This document shows, in pieces, positions 38,680 through 46,740 of a DNA stretch of 64,000 nt (the stretch's first letter is position 1; each line of letters opens with the position of its first letter). Below the pieces are notes generated by a model, which ran no database searches, was not told where the DNA came from, and saw nothing but the letters and a program-made list of their open reading frames with translations. Position numbers and translations under genes: made by a program. Source of the DNA: Bacteroidota bacterium (lineage in GTDB: Bacteria; Bacteroidota; Bacteroidia; Chitinophagales; Saprospiraceae); the NCBI GenBank assembly GCA_024642665.1, contig JAHEAR010000003.1, forward strand, positions 147,051 to 211,050, read 5' to 3'.

Positions 38680-39588
38680 TTAATTTTGGTATCCGAAATT
38701 TTTTAATGCTGACTCATCATTTCGCCAGTTGTCTTTAATCTTTACGGTCAGCTCCAGGAATACGCGTTTATCAAGAAAAAATTCAATTTCCTTTCTGGCT
38801 TCAATCCCCAGGTTTTTAATGGCTGATCCGCCTTTTCCTAAAAGGATGGTTTTTTTGCGCTCATCCAAGGTGTATATCGTTGCAGAGATGCGCGTGATTG
38901 GACCTGTTCGACTTTCACCTTCACTAAATTGATCAATGTTTATTTCACAAGAATAGGGAATCTCCTCATGGTACTGTTCCATGATTTGTCCCCGGATGAT
39001 TTCACTCACAAAAAATCTTTCCGGACGATCGGTGAGCTGATCTTTTGGATAGAACGCAGGCCCTTCCGGCAAACTGGAAATTATATCAGCCATCAGTACC
39101 TCCACACCATTTCCTTTTAAGGCAGAAACAGGGTAAATTTTTTGACCCGGTAATAGTAAAGACAATTGCTGTGTTCTTGCTTGCAATTCTTCTTCACCAA
39201 CGAGATCAATCTTATTGATGATGGCAAAAACCGGTGCCGCATGTGCTACAATTCGATGAAATAGATTATCCTGATCATCCAGCGGCTCATACGGATCCGT
39301 GACGAAAAGAATGATGTCGGCATCATCAAAGGAGGAACTGATGAAAGCATTCATCATCTGTTGCATGCGATAAGCCGGCTCATCAATAAACCCCGGAGTA
39401 TCTGAAAATACAATTTGAACATCCTCACTATTGACTATACCAATAATACGGTGTCTTGTCGTCTGCGGCTTTGAGGTGATGATAGACATTTTTTCCCCGA
39501 CCAGCGCATTCAGCAGTGTCGACTTGCCCATATTAGGTTTGCCCAGAATATTTACAAATCCGGACTTATGTTTTTTGTCTTCAGCCAA
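38680..39588 (-). CDS. era: GTPase Era
   Basis: A 302-residue GTPase that binds the 3' end of 16S rRNA and assists 30S maturation. G1 reads GKPNMGKS, with Met where most Era proteins have Val; G3 is DTPGF and G4 NKID. The C-terminal KH domain is seen in ISATIYTLDERKKTILLGKGGSAIKNLG. Length is normal. It overlaps the upstream unknown gene by 8 bp. Confidence 0.97.
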   Translation of the reverse strand: MAEDKKHKSGFVNILGKPNMGKSTLLNALVGEKMSIITSKPQTTRHRIIGIVNSEDVQIVFSDTPGFIDEPAYRMQQMMNAFISSSFDDADIILFVTDPYEPLDDQDNLFHRIVAHAAPVFAIINKIDLVGEEELQARTQQLSLLLPGQKIYPVSALKGNGVEVLMADIISSLPEGPAFYPKDQLTDRPERFFVSEIIRGQIMEQYHEEIPYSCEINIDQFSEGESRTGPITRISATIYTLDERKKTILLGKGGSAIKNLGIEARKEIEFFLDKRVFLELTVKIKDNWRNDESALKNFGYQN

Positions 39589-40159
39589 CGGGAAGGAATT
39601 TAGGTGAGAATATTTGATTTTTTGTCCATTTCAGCAGGGCACCTGGTTTGTAATCTCTCCACGGCGCATCACGCAGGATATGCACGTATTGGGTGACACC
39701 ATAATTTGACATTTCCATGGCAACGTGTTCCAATGGGTTGATGATGGCCACCCAGCCTTCCTGATCCCTTATTTCATCAAGCCATTCTTCATAATAATCA
39801 TTGTCATCTCCTGCATGGTAATTGAGTACATTTTCACAAATGAGAATGAACTGAAAGAGACCTTCCTTTTGCATCAAATCCGTGATCTCACGCCGCAGGA
39901 TCATGATATCATTATGAATACAATCATTCCACTCCCCAATCAGCTCAATAATCGCGTAATGCTTGTCATAATCTGCAAATAATATTTTGAGATAAAGGGT
40001 GGAACTGCCAAATCCATCCCATTGCGGGTGGATGTAGTAGTTGTATATCGCGTTGGTATAATAGAACTCATCGTGCTGCGTGCCATATACCGGGGATTTT
40101 GAATCCTCAGCCGCTATATAGTTGTCTCGCCATCGGAAGAATGGTTCAATATCGTGCAT
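39581..40159 (-). CDS. Uncharacterised protein, first gene of the era-der operon
   Basis: A 192-residue protein with no signal peptide, no membrane segment and no motif I recognise. It is acidic and very rich in Tyr, Trp and Asp (for example FYYTNAIYNYYIHPQW, DNDYYEEW), suggesting a compact cytoplasmic fold of mixed alpha/beta type. It overlaps era by 8 bp, so its translation is coupled to a ribosome-assembly GTPase. An exact -7 box lies 4 nt before the ATG, so the mRNA is probably leaderless and this gene carries the operon promoter. A role linked to ribosome assembly or to rRNA is inference from position only. Confidence 0.75.
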   Translation of the reverse strand: MHDIEPFFRWRDNYIAAEDSKSPVYGTQHDEFYYTNAIYNYYIHPQWDGFGSSTLYLKILFADYDKHYAIIELIGEWNDCIHNDIMILRREITDLMQKEGLFQFILICENVLNYHAGDDNDYYEEWLDEIRDQEGWVAIINPLEHVAMEMSNYGVTQYVHILRDAPWRDYKPGALLKWTKNQIFSPKFLPVG

Positions 40160-40163
40160 GCCG

Positions 40164-40171
40164 CAAAAATA
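40164..40171 (-). promoter_or_regulatory. -7 box TATTTTTG, operon promoter of unknown gene-era-der-rfbC-rfbD
   Basis: Exact TAnnTTTG match on the minus strand, followed by C. Only 4 nt separate it from the ATG at 40159, so transcription would start at or next to the start codon. Confidence 0.65.
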
Positions 40172-40212
40172 CGAGTTTCGGGCGTAGGGATAGGTAGAAA
40201 CCGGAGCTACTT

Positions 40213-40220
40213 TATCTTTG
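40213..40220 (+). promoter_or_regulatory. -7 box TATCTTTG, promoter of the NadR-like kinase gene
   Basis: Exact TAnnTTTG match 8 nt before the ATG at 40229, back-to-back with the opposite-strand box at 40164. It also argues against the in-frame upstream start at 40154. Confidence 0.65.
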
Positions 40221-40228
40221 GTGATAAG

Positions 40229-40834
40229 ATGTCTGAATTGCCAAAACCATATATTATCACGATTGTGGGACCGGAAAGTAGTGGTAAAACTACTCTGGCC
40301 AGCCAGTTATCTCAAATTCTGGGGTGTCCGTGGGTCCCGGAATATGCCAGAACATATCTGTCCGGACTTGGCAGGCCCTATGAAGAAGGCGATCTTGTCA
40401 TGATGGCAAGGGGACAAGCAGCCTTAATTTCAGATGGTCTTTCAGAAGAGATACCTGCCTTTTCGAGGGATAGCTTAGGGAAAATAAAAGATCAGATTTT
40501 CTATAATTCCTCGGTTCCTTCTGAGCGTAAGTCCTTTCTGATATTTCCGAGATATGATTTTGGTCCTGCACCCCGTCCAATACTTCTGGTGGACAGTGGA
40601 ATATTGAGTATAAAATTATGGGCAGCTATTAAATATGGGAGAGTGGATTCGGATATTCTGAAGGCTTTGGAAAATGATACCACTGATTTGTATATGTTAT
40701 GCCGACCTGTTTTTACCTGGGAAGCGGATGTGCTCAGAGAGGCACCAAGGGTATTGGACAGAGTATGGATATACAATCAATATCTGAAAGATCTGGCTAT
40801 AATGACGCAGCAATCCAATGCAGGGTTGCCTTGA
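40229..40834 (+). CDS. AAA family ATPase, NadR-like kinase domain
   Basis: A 201-residue P-loop protein. The ATG at 40229 is preferred to the in-frame start at 40154, because the P-loop protein begins there and a promoter box sits in between. Walker A GPESSGKTT (about 12-20) and the EYAR motif (PEYARTYL) match the ribosylnicotinamide kinase part of NadR and the related AAA_28 family. The HTH and adenylyltransferase parts of NadR are absent. It may phosphorylate nicotinamide riboside, or be a related nucleotide kinase. Its end overlaps the convergent nucleoside phosphorylase gene by 38 bp. Confidence 0.8.
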   Translation: MSELPKPYIITIVGPESSGKTTLASQLSQILGCPWVPEYARTYLSGLGRPYEEGDLVMMARGQAALISDGLSEEIPAFSRDSLGKIKDQIFYNSSVPSERKSFLIFPRYDFGPAPRPILLVDSGILSIKLWAAIKYGRVDSDILKALENDTTDLYMLCRPVFTWEADVLREAPRVLDRVWIYNQYLKDLAIMTQQSNAGLP

Positions 40835-41624
40835 TTAGTTTCTCCACAGAAGCTGCAGATTGATTGCTGAAAGTACCGGATAACCGTTGAGCCAGTATGG
40901 TATTGAATGAAATTGCTTTGTGACCTAGTAGCGCTGCCAGCAGATAGATACCGGCTGATTCCATCTCCACGTTAGAAAATGGTAAACCATTCTTTTTTAT
41001 TTTATACAGTTCCTCTATCTCAATTTTCAAGGTGGGATGAGCACGTAAAACTCTGCCCTGAGGGCCATAAAATCCGGGACAGGTTAAGGTAATCCCTTCT
41101 TTGAATGATTCAGGGAACGTACTCAGATCAAATGGAAATCTTTTGGTGATATAAGTCCACGATGGCAATTCAGCAATATTGATTTTTTTATGTGGGTAAT
41201 ACATGCCAAGGATATCGGTCCCAGCAGCCATGGTCGAAACAACAATATCATCTGTCAAAATATCGGGATGAATTGCACCGGAAGTTCCGATCCGAATGAT
41301 GTTTAGCGATTGCAGATTTACCTTTGGTTGCCTCTTTTCAAAATCGATATTGACCAAGGCATCTAATTCATTGAGGACAATATCAATATTGTCGGTCCCT
41401 ATCCCGGTGGACAATACGGTTATTCGTTTCTCTTGATACCATCCGGTATGCGTAACAAATTCACGCTTTTGTTTTTTTACTTCTATGGTTTTAAAGAACT
41501 TAGAAACAAGGCCTACTCTGTCAGGATCACCAACGAGAATGACGGTGGGTGCTACATCTTCCGGAAGTAAATGAAGGTGATAGATGGATCCATCGGTATT
41601 CGTAATGAGCTCAGCGGCATTCAT
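40797..41624 (-). CDS. Nucleoside phosphorylase (uridine phosphorylase-like)
   Basis: A 275-residue member of the PNP/UDP phosphorylase family, which splits nucleosides with phosphate to base and ribose 1-phosphate. Motifs are VILVGDPDRV, STGIGTDNIDIVLNEL, IRIGTSGAIHPDI and the substrate site NVEMESAGIYLLAALLG. The ATG at 41624 is chosen over 41690: an exact -7 box lies 4 nt before it, while the longer start would have no promoter sense and a poor N-terminus. Purine versus pyrimidine preference is not certain; the gene looks closest to the uridine phosphorylase subgroup. Confidence 0.88.
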   Translation of the reverse strand: MNAAELITNTDGSIYHLHLLPEDVAPTVILVGDPDRVGLVSKFFKTIEVKKQKREFVTHTGWYQEKRITVLSTGIGTDNIDIVLNELDALVNIDFEKRQPKVNLQSLNIIRIGTSGAIHPDILTDDIVVSTMAAGTDILGMYYPHKKINIAELPSWTYITKRFPFDLSTFPESFKEGITLTCPGFYGPQGRVLRAHPTLKIEIEELYKIKKNGLPFSNVEMESAGIYLLAALLGHKAISFNTILAQRLSGTFSNQSAASVEKLIKATLHWIAASL

Positions 41625-41628
41625 CTGG

Positions 41629-41636
41629 CAAAGGTA
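41629..41636 (-). promoter_or_regulatory. -7 box TACCTTTG, promoter of the nucleoside phosphorylase
   Basis: Exact TAnnTTTG match followed by C, 4 nt before the ATG at 41624. Leaderless transcription is implied, and the box excludes the upstream start at 41690. Confidence 0.65.
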
Positions 41637-41715
41637 TGAATTGAAAGAGCAATAGCGGGTGTAGAATTTTTCATGATATTTGCCTCTCAAAAGAACTTTA
41701 CCTTTCGATTTAATG

Positions 41716-42069
41716 ATGAAAAAAATTTACCATTTATCTTCTTGTGATACCAATCGCCGAATCATCAGTCGGTTAGATGGTTTAAAAGGGTTTGACAAGC
41801 AGGAAATTAAAACAGTGCCTATCACCAATGCGCAAATTGAAGAAATGAAAAATCTTGCCGGTTCCTATGAGGCATTGTTCAGTCGGCGGGCGTTGAAGTA
41901 TAAAACGATGAACCTGAAAGATAAAATACTCAAAGAGAAAGATTACAAATCATTCATCTTAAGTGAGTATACTTTTCTTAAGCGTCCGGTCATCATCTGC
42001 AATCAAAAGATTTTCATAGGAAATGCGGAATCGGTCATCTCCGCTCTCGAAAAGGAACTGAAAGTGTAA
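41716..42069 (+). CDS. ArsC/Spx-family glutaredoxin-like protein
   Basis: A 117-residue thioredoxin-fold protein. The ATG at 41716 (or 41713) is used because MKKIYHLSSC begins the fold; the longer in-frame start is unlikely. A Cys in the pattern C-x3-R (CDTNR) matches the active site of ArsC-type arsenate reductases; the single Cys lacks the CxxC of Spx. FSRRALKYKTMNL and YTFLKRPVII match the arsenate reductase C-terminal half. Arsenate reduction is possible, but small stand-alone members often have other redox or regulatory roles. No arsenic transport gene is near. A one-mismatch -7 box (TACCTTTC) sits at 41699. Confidence 0.75.
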   Translation: MKKIYHLSSCDTNRRIISRLDGLKGFDKQEIKTVPITNAQIEEMKNLAGSYEALFSRRALKYKTMNLKDKILKEKDYKSFILSEYTFLKRPVIICNQKIFIGNAESVISALEKELKV

Positions 42070-42081
42070 TCCTATCAGATA

Positions 42082-42588
42082 TTAATTACAAAGAAGAATG
42101 ATAGGTGTAGTCACTATTTCATTGCTGACATGCCCAGCTCTGTCGATAATGTGAATCTTGTATTGTACCGTATCCAGTGGCGCATTCACATTAGGGATGC
42201 ATGGATCACTTCCATCATAATAAATGCAGCAGGTTGAAAAAAGTAATATACGGATCGTGCCTTCCACGCCATTACCGGCACCGTCAGGAGGCAGTGCGGG
42301 AATCGCAAATGTATTATCTACAGTGCCGGTGCGTAAATCGGTAAAGAATATATTGTTTTGAGGTTCCTGATCTGTCCTTCCAAGATCTCCGTCCCCATCC
42401 TGAAAGCTAAAACTCACAATGACAGAATCCTGTTGAAAGACGCCTTGACGCATGGTATCTTTGGAAAGTCCAATAAATTCAATTTCCGGTTCAATAGGAT
42501 AATTGGGAGAATCAAGGCATTGCCAGCTCACGATCGCAAGCAACGCTAAAAGACTTATTTTTGAGCCAAATGAAAATACTTGATCCAC
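42082..42588 (-). CDS. Putative lipoprotein, GTG start
   Basis: A 168-residue protein with an N-terminal hydrophobic stretch (ISLLALLAIVSWQC) ending in a Cys, giving a possible though atypical lipobox (Gln at -1). No ATG lies early in the frame, so the GTG at 42588 is the likely start. The mature part is beta-rich, with an Asp-rich turn (DGDGDLG) that may bind calcium. I do not recognise a family. The first 19 bp overlap the divergent LuxE-like gene and contain that gene's promoter box. Confidence 0.65.
   Translation of the reverse strand: MDQVFSFGSKISLLALLAIVSWQCLDSPNYPIEPEIEFIGLSKDTMRQGVFQQDSVIVSFSFQDGDGDLGRTDQEPQNNIFFTDLRTGTVDNTFAIPALPPDGAGNGVEGTIRILLFSTCCIYYDGSDPCIPNVNAPLDTVQYKIHIIDRAGHVSNEIVTTPIILLCN
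42556..42563 (+). promoter_or_regulatory. -7 box TATTTTTG, promoter of the LuxE-like gene
   Basis: Exact TAnnTTTG match 6 nt before the ATG at 42570 and lying inside the opposite-strand lipoprotein gene. It overlaps the alternative TTG start at 42561, excluding it. Confidence 0.65.
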
Positions 42589-43571
42589 TCTATAATGCTT
42601 TAGTTCATCGAATATACGATATTAACGAAAAGGATTTTGAAGGTGTTGCGATGGAGGTATGGAAATTCCAGTACGAAAACAACCTTGTCTACCATACCTA
42701 TTGTAACTTATTAGGCACTGGAATAGCAGATGTTAAATCACTACTTGATATCCCGTATTTACCCATATCTGCATTTAAAAGCCATATCATTAAGACGGGT
42801 AAATGGGATTCCTCAGCCATTTTTCAAAGTAGTGGAACGACCGATAGCATTCAGAGTCAGCACCATGTGCGTGATTTGAGCTGGTATCACCGGAATGCGT
42901 CAAATGGGTTTCAACGTCAATTTGCCTCTTCCGGGGAGTTTGTATGGCTGGGATTATTGCCGGCCTATTTAGATCGACCTGATTCGTCATTGGTGGATAT
43001 GGTTAATTCGTTTATGTCGGCTTCCGGACATCAGGAAAATGGTTTTTTCCCAATAATAAATAAAGCCTTAATTGATCGCCTTCAGCATCTGTGTCATCAA
43101 AATATTAAGGTAGTATTGATTGGTGTCACGTTTGCCTTGTTAGATTTATTCGAACAGTTTGAAGTGCCGGTTTGGGAAAATCTGTTGATTATCGAAACGG
43201 GCGGCATGAAAGGAAGAGGGAAAGAACTGACCAGAGAAGAGGTCCATGCACGTCTCAGAAATAAGCATGCACAACTTAGGATTGCCAGTGAATACGGAAT
43301 GACTGAATTATTGTCACAAGCATACAGCACAAATGATTATTTCATTCCGGCTCCACAAATGTTCGTTAGTATTCGGGATATCAGTGATCCGTTATCCTCA
43401 GCAGGATTTAATCAGCGCGGAGCGATCAATATCATTGATTTAGCCAATGTGGACAGTTGCGCCTTTATTGCTACGGAAGATGTAGGGATCGTATATTCTG
43501 ACGGAAGTTTTAATGTCCTTGGTCGATTGGATAACAGTGATTTGAGAGGATGTAATTTGTTATATACCTAG
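42570..43571 (+). CDS. LuxE-like acyl-protein synthetase / acyl transferase
   Basis: A 333-residue member of the LuxE (acyl-protein synthetase) family, which activates a fatty acid as acyl-AMP and passes it to a protein thiol. The adenylation signature appears as FQSSGTTDS with a downstream SEYGMTELLSQAY, and GRLDNSDLRGCN is the C-terminal hinge. Luciferase-linked LuxC and LuxD are absent, so bioluminescence is not suggested. In Bacteroidota such genes stand alone, and their acceptor is unknown. The ATG at 42570 is chosen because a -7 box precedes it by 6 nt. Confidence 0.85.
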   Translation: MKILDPLYNALVHRIYDINEKDFEGVAMEVWKFQYENNLVYHTYCNLLGTGIADVKSLLDIPYLPISAFKSHIIKTGKWDSSAIFQSSGTTDSIQSQHHVRDLSWYHRNASNGFQRQFASSGEFVWLGLLPAYLDRPDSSLVDMVNSFMSASGHQENGFFPIINKALIDRLQHLCHQNIKVVLIGVTFALLDLFEQFEVPVWENLLIIETGGMKGRGKELTREEVHARLRNKHAQLRIASEYGMTELLSQAYSTNDYFIPAPQMFVSIRDISDPLSSAGFNQRGAINIIDLANVDSCAFIATEDVGIVYSDGSFNVLGRLDNSDLRGCNLLYT

Positions 43572-43602
43572 ACCGGAGCGGATAATTTATTTCGTGCTTT
43601 TA

Positions 43603-44799
43603 TTATTTTACTAAGCCTTCATACAGCCAATTAGCCAAAGCTTGTCTGTTGGTTGCAGGCAGAATTCGTTTGCGATCTGCTTCATTTTTAATATTCGCCA
43701 GTTCAACATACAAGGTTGTTGGATAGGGCACCCGCAGCATATAGAGGTTTCTGGTGGAGACGCTGCCAAAATATTCACCGTTACTCCGATAGCGGGCATA
43801 TTTTTCTGAAAAAACACTTTGCATATTTTGTGCAAGTTTTTTACCGGATTTTGAATGTTCAAAATGGTAGAAAAAGACATCTTGTCGAGTGCTTTCGGAT
43901 CGCGAGTCTACATGAATGCAGACGAGGTATTGTTCTTTGACCCCTGCCCTGGCATATTGGCCATAGAGTTTATTTATGGCTTCAGTTCTTTGCTTAAGTC
44001 GGGCAAGTTGATTGATAGGTATGATTTGGTCTCCCATAGTTTTCTCATCCTTATCGCATATCAGGATGTCATCATTTCTGATGCCATCGTTTGCATCCTG
44101 AATGACAATGTGTACGGTGGCCCCATTTTCCATCAGATTTCTGGCGAGTCGAAGGGAAACATCATACGCATATTCATCTTCACAGATATTTCGGTTTCCT
44201 ACTTTTGCTAATGCGCCGGGATCAGGACCACCATGGCCGGCGGTGATATAATAGACTTTTCCTTTTAATCGATTGCTTTTCTTTTCTACAGTGGCGTATT
44301 CCTTGCCAAAAAGAGGTTCCGTTTCAACATCATACTTTTCTTTAGGAGCGTCCCTCTTATCTTCTATGGCAACTACCGTCTTTTCCGGTTCTCCGCAATT
44401 CAGTTCGTGATAAGGCACCCACAGTATTTTGCTGGCCTCATACGTGCTTCGGCGTAAATTTCGGTTCATGATCAACCGGTTGTAATTGGCTATTCGCTGG
44501 GCTTTTTCAAGGTCGTTGATGCCAAGGGTTGTTCTGATGCTTGTTCCATTATAGGTATAGATCAGCACAGGAATCTTGTATTTCATTCCTTCCAGTAAAA
44601 AGTCATTTCGTTTCAGCCCATTCAGCTCAAGGAATTTATCCAGATTACATGGAAACTCATCCAGATCATAGCGATTCAGGAGGGTCGTGATGCCATCTCC
44701 GGCTTTGGCCGTCACGCTAAAGAAATAGGGGGTATTTTCATCTTTGGCCTGAAGGGACCAAAGGCATACACATAATAGGGCGGTGAGATAGCCTTTCAT
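43603..44799 (-). CDS. N-acetylmuramoyl-L-alanine amidase with LysM-like N-terminus
   Basis: A 398-residue cell-wall amidase that cuts the bond between MurNAc and L-Ala. A signal peptide (MKGYLTALLCVCLWSLQA) is followed by a LysM-like region (about 30-75, KAGDGITTLL...KYKIPVL) for peptidoglycan binding. The amidase_3 domain starts near residue 180. Zinc ligands and catalytic residues are readable: His in ITAGHGG, Glu in ICEDEYAYDVSL, His in CIHVDS and Glu in LYVELAN. It stands alone, convergent with the LuxE-like gene, and an exact -7 box lies 22 nt before its ATG. Confidence 0.88.
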   Translation of the reverse strand: MKGYLTALLCVCLWSLQAKDENTPYFFSVTAKAGDGITTLLNRYDLDEFPCNLDKFLELNGLKRNDFLLEGMKYKIPVLIYTYNGTSIRTTLGINDLEKAQRIANYNRLIMNRNLRRSTYEASKILWVPYHELNCGEPEKTVVAIEDKRDAPKEKYDVETEPLFGKEYATVEKKSNRLKGKVYYITAGHGGPDPGALAKVGNRNICEDEYAYDVSLRLARNLMENGATVHIVIQDANDGIRNDDILICDKDEKTMGDQIIPINQLARLKQRTEAINKLYGQYARAGVKEQYLVCIHVDSRSESTRQDVFFYHFEHSKSGKKLAQNMQSVFSEKYARYRSNGEYFGSVSTRNLYMLRVPYPTTLYVELANIKNEADRKRILPATNRQALANWLYEGLVK

Positions 44800-44821
44800 T
44801 TAGTTAATCGATTGATTATGA

Positions 44822-44829
44822 CAAATGTA
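44822..44829 (-). promoter_or_regulatory. -7 box TACATTTG, promoter of the amidase
   Basis: Exact TAnnTTTG match on the minus strand, 22 nt before the amidase ATG, giving an expected leader of about 18 nt. Confidence 0.6.
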
Positions 44830-44961
44830 ATACATTATTATAATTTTTAATATAAAATAGATTTTGTTCTGCATAAATATCCTTAACCAAAGGATCACCT
44901 GCTGAATCACTCGCCATTTAATCTAATTGGTCTTGGGATTGCAGTGACCCCTAAGACCTGT

Positions 44962-44969
44962 TATCTTTG
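44962..44969 (+). promoter_or_regulatory. -7 box TATCTTTG (with TTG at -33), ccmB promoter
   Basis: Exact TAnnTTTG box with a TTG 20 nt upstream (44939-44941), the best full match to the Bacteroidota consensus in this window. The ATG is only 7 nt downstream. Confidence 0.7.
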
Positions 44970-44976
44970 GCTTCTG

Positions 44977-45627
44977 ATGAATCGAATCTGGACATTGGTC
45001 TCTACGGAGGCTAGAATAGAACTTCGTGAGCGGTATGCCCTGTCCGGTATATTATTATATGTTCTTTCTGCCTCTTTTATTGTGTTTTCTATCTGGCGTC
45101 AATTGCCGCCCAAAGAATGGGGACTCACTTTTTGGGTCATTTTCCTTTTTTGTAGCCTGATGGCTGTGCTTAAAACCTTCGGAAAGGAAAGCGAAGGGCG
45201 TTATTTTTATTACTACACCTTATACCATCCGCTGGAGCTTTTTATAGCCAAAGCATTGTATAACATGGTATTACTACTGTTTATATTTCTGATGCTTTGG
45301 TTTGTGCTGTCCATTATGGCGGGTAATCAAATCATTCGCGTCGATTGGTTTATGATCACAGGGCTGATGGCCTGTACCGGACTTTCTTTTCTATTGACCC
45401 TGATCACCTCCATTGCTATCAAAACTCAGCAAAATGCTTCCCTGACCTCTGTGATGGCGCTGCCTTTGATGATTCCATTATTAATCAACTTACTCAGACT
45501 TACCGCCTATTCCCTGGGGACGACCCCTGATGACAATCCGTGGAATGAGTTCATGATGCTTTCAGGAATAATTTCCCTGGTGGTTGGGCTGTCCATGTGG
45601 TTGTTTCCCTATCTTTGGCGCTCTTAA
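44977..45627 (+). CDS. ccmB: Heme exporter protein CcmB
   Basis: A 216-residue inner-membrane protein of the cytochrome c maturation System I, part of the CcmABC(D) complex that releases heme-bound CcmE. The ATG at 44977 is preferred to the upstream GTG at 44944, which lies upstream of the promoter box. Six hydrophobic segments are visible, with the family pattern LRERYALSGILLYVLSA. Here it is followed at once by ccmC and a ccmD-like gene; ccmA is not in the window. Confidence 0.92.
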   Translation: MNRIWTLVSTEARIELRERYALSGILLYVLSASFIVFSIWRQLPPKEWGLTFWVIFLFCSLMAVLKTFGKESEGRYFYYYTLYHPLELFIAKALYNMVLLLFIFLMLWFVLSIMAGNQIIRVDWFMITGLMACTGLSFLLTLITSIAIKTQQNASLTSVMALPLMIPLLINLLRLTAYSLGTTPDDNPWNEFMMLSGIISLVVGLSMWLFPYLWRS

Positions 45628-45628
45628 T

Positions 45629-46690
45629 ATGAAGGACAACACGTCGATCAAATTTTTTGGATTAGCTCTTTGGAAGTGGTTTTCAATGCTCATTTTGATC
45701 TATGTGTTTATAGCCGGCTGGCTGATTCCTTTAAATCCCGGTATCATAAAGGTGGCGCCCGAGAGTATAAAAGCCGGCGAATCTGTTGTCCTTGAGGTAA
45801 CCGGTTACAACTCTTCCTTCGTTTCAGATACTGCCCAGGTGAGGGCCTGGCTCAGATTGACCGGTGATACCGTGATAAAAGCCCAGCATGTCCAGGTATG
45901 GGATAACAGGCGGTTGACAGCCAGTTTTTATATCCCCTCCGTATTTCCTATGCGGCAGGAAGCCTATCCTTTAACACTTATTCTTGATCACGACACCGAT
46001 GGCACCAGCGTGCTCCCGAATGCTGTCTTTGCTACCCCTGCGGAGAACCAGAATCCTGCTGAGATGGCCTTATGGTTTAGTGATAAAGTCGAGCATGTGC
46101 ATGTAAAGTCAGGGATTCAGTTTCCATTCAGGAATATATTATCAGAGACTATTCGAAATACATATTTCCATGTACCGATGTGGTTTACGATGATTTTACT
46201 TTTCGCGGTAAGTGCATGGTTCAGTTTACAGTACTATCGCAATGGTCAAATAGTGTATGATCAAAAAAGTGTTGCTTTGATCAGAGTCGGCATATTATTC
46301 GGTATCCTGGGACTTGTGACCGGTATGCTTTGGGCTAAAAACACCTGGAATGCCTATTGGAGTTGGGATGTTAAGCAAAACATGTCAGCGATTGCCCTTT
46401 TGATTTATGCGGCCTTGATGGTCATGCGGTCATCCGTGGAGGATCAAATGCAAAAAGCAAGATTAACAGCCGGGTATAATATTTTTGCTTTTGCGCTTCT
46501 GATTCCATTGCTTTTTATTATTCCGAGGATGACAGACAGCCTTCATCCGGGCAATGGGGGCAACCCTGCCTTAGGCGGTGAAGACCTTGATAATACCATG
46601 CGAATGGTCTTTTATCCTGCGGTTATTGGATTTATATTATTAGGGCTTTGGATAAGCCAATTGGTCTACCGAACAGAAAAGCTAAAATGA
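45629..46690 (+). CDS. ccmC: Heme lyase-type CcmC with an extra N-terminal periplasmic domain
   Basis: A 353-residue protein, while CcmC is usually about 220-250. The C-terminal 190 residues are standard: the His in YFHVPMWF, the tryptophan-rich WNAYWSWDVKQN (WWD-type) and the second His in SLHPG, in six membrane segments. The extra part is a first membrane anchor (about 10-30) plus about 120 residues outside the membrane (IIKVAPESIKAGESVVLEV, RLTASFYIPS), which look like a beta-sandwich. It begins 1 bp after ccmB. The extra domain may help pass heme to a partner; this is inference. Confidence 0.88.
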   Translation: MKDNTSIKFFGLALWKWFSMLILIYVFIAGWLIPLNPGIIKVAPESIKAGESVVLEVTGYNSSFVSDTAQVRAWLRLTGDTVIKAQHVQVWDNRRLTASFYIPSVFPMRQEAYPLTLILDHDTDGTSVLPNAVFATPAENQNPAEMALWFSDKVEHVHVKSGIQFPFRNILSETIRNTYFHVPMWFTMILLFAVSAWFSLQYYRNGQIVYDQKSVALIRVGILFGILGLVTGMLWAKNTWNAYWSWDVKQNMSAIALLIYAALMVMRSSVEDQMQKARLTAGYNIFAFALLIPLLFIIPRMTDSLHPGNGGNPALGGEDLDNTMRMVFYPAVIGFILLGLWISQLVYRTEKLK

Positions 46691-46740
46691 AAATTAGGAA
46701 GTTGGATAAATCTTATCATATTTATGGACGATTTGTACAG

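Noticed and set aside
37376-39588. der and era as a recent tandem duplication
   Set aside because: They are distinct ancient GTPases; der has two G domains and its own KH-like domain, and sequence similarity is limited to G motifs.
41625-41690. Longer start of the nucleoside phosphorylase
   Set aside because: A -7 promoter box lies between this start and the ATG at 41624, and family alignment begins at the latter.
42570-43571. Bioluminescence locus because of the LuxE-like gene
   Set aside because: No luxA, luxB, luxC or luxD gene is in the window and the surrounding genes are unrelated.
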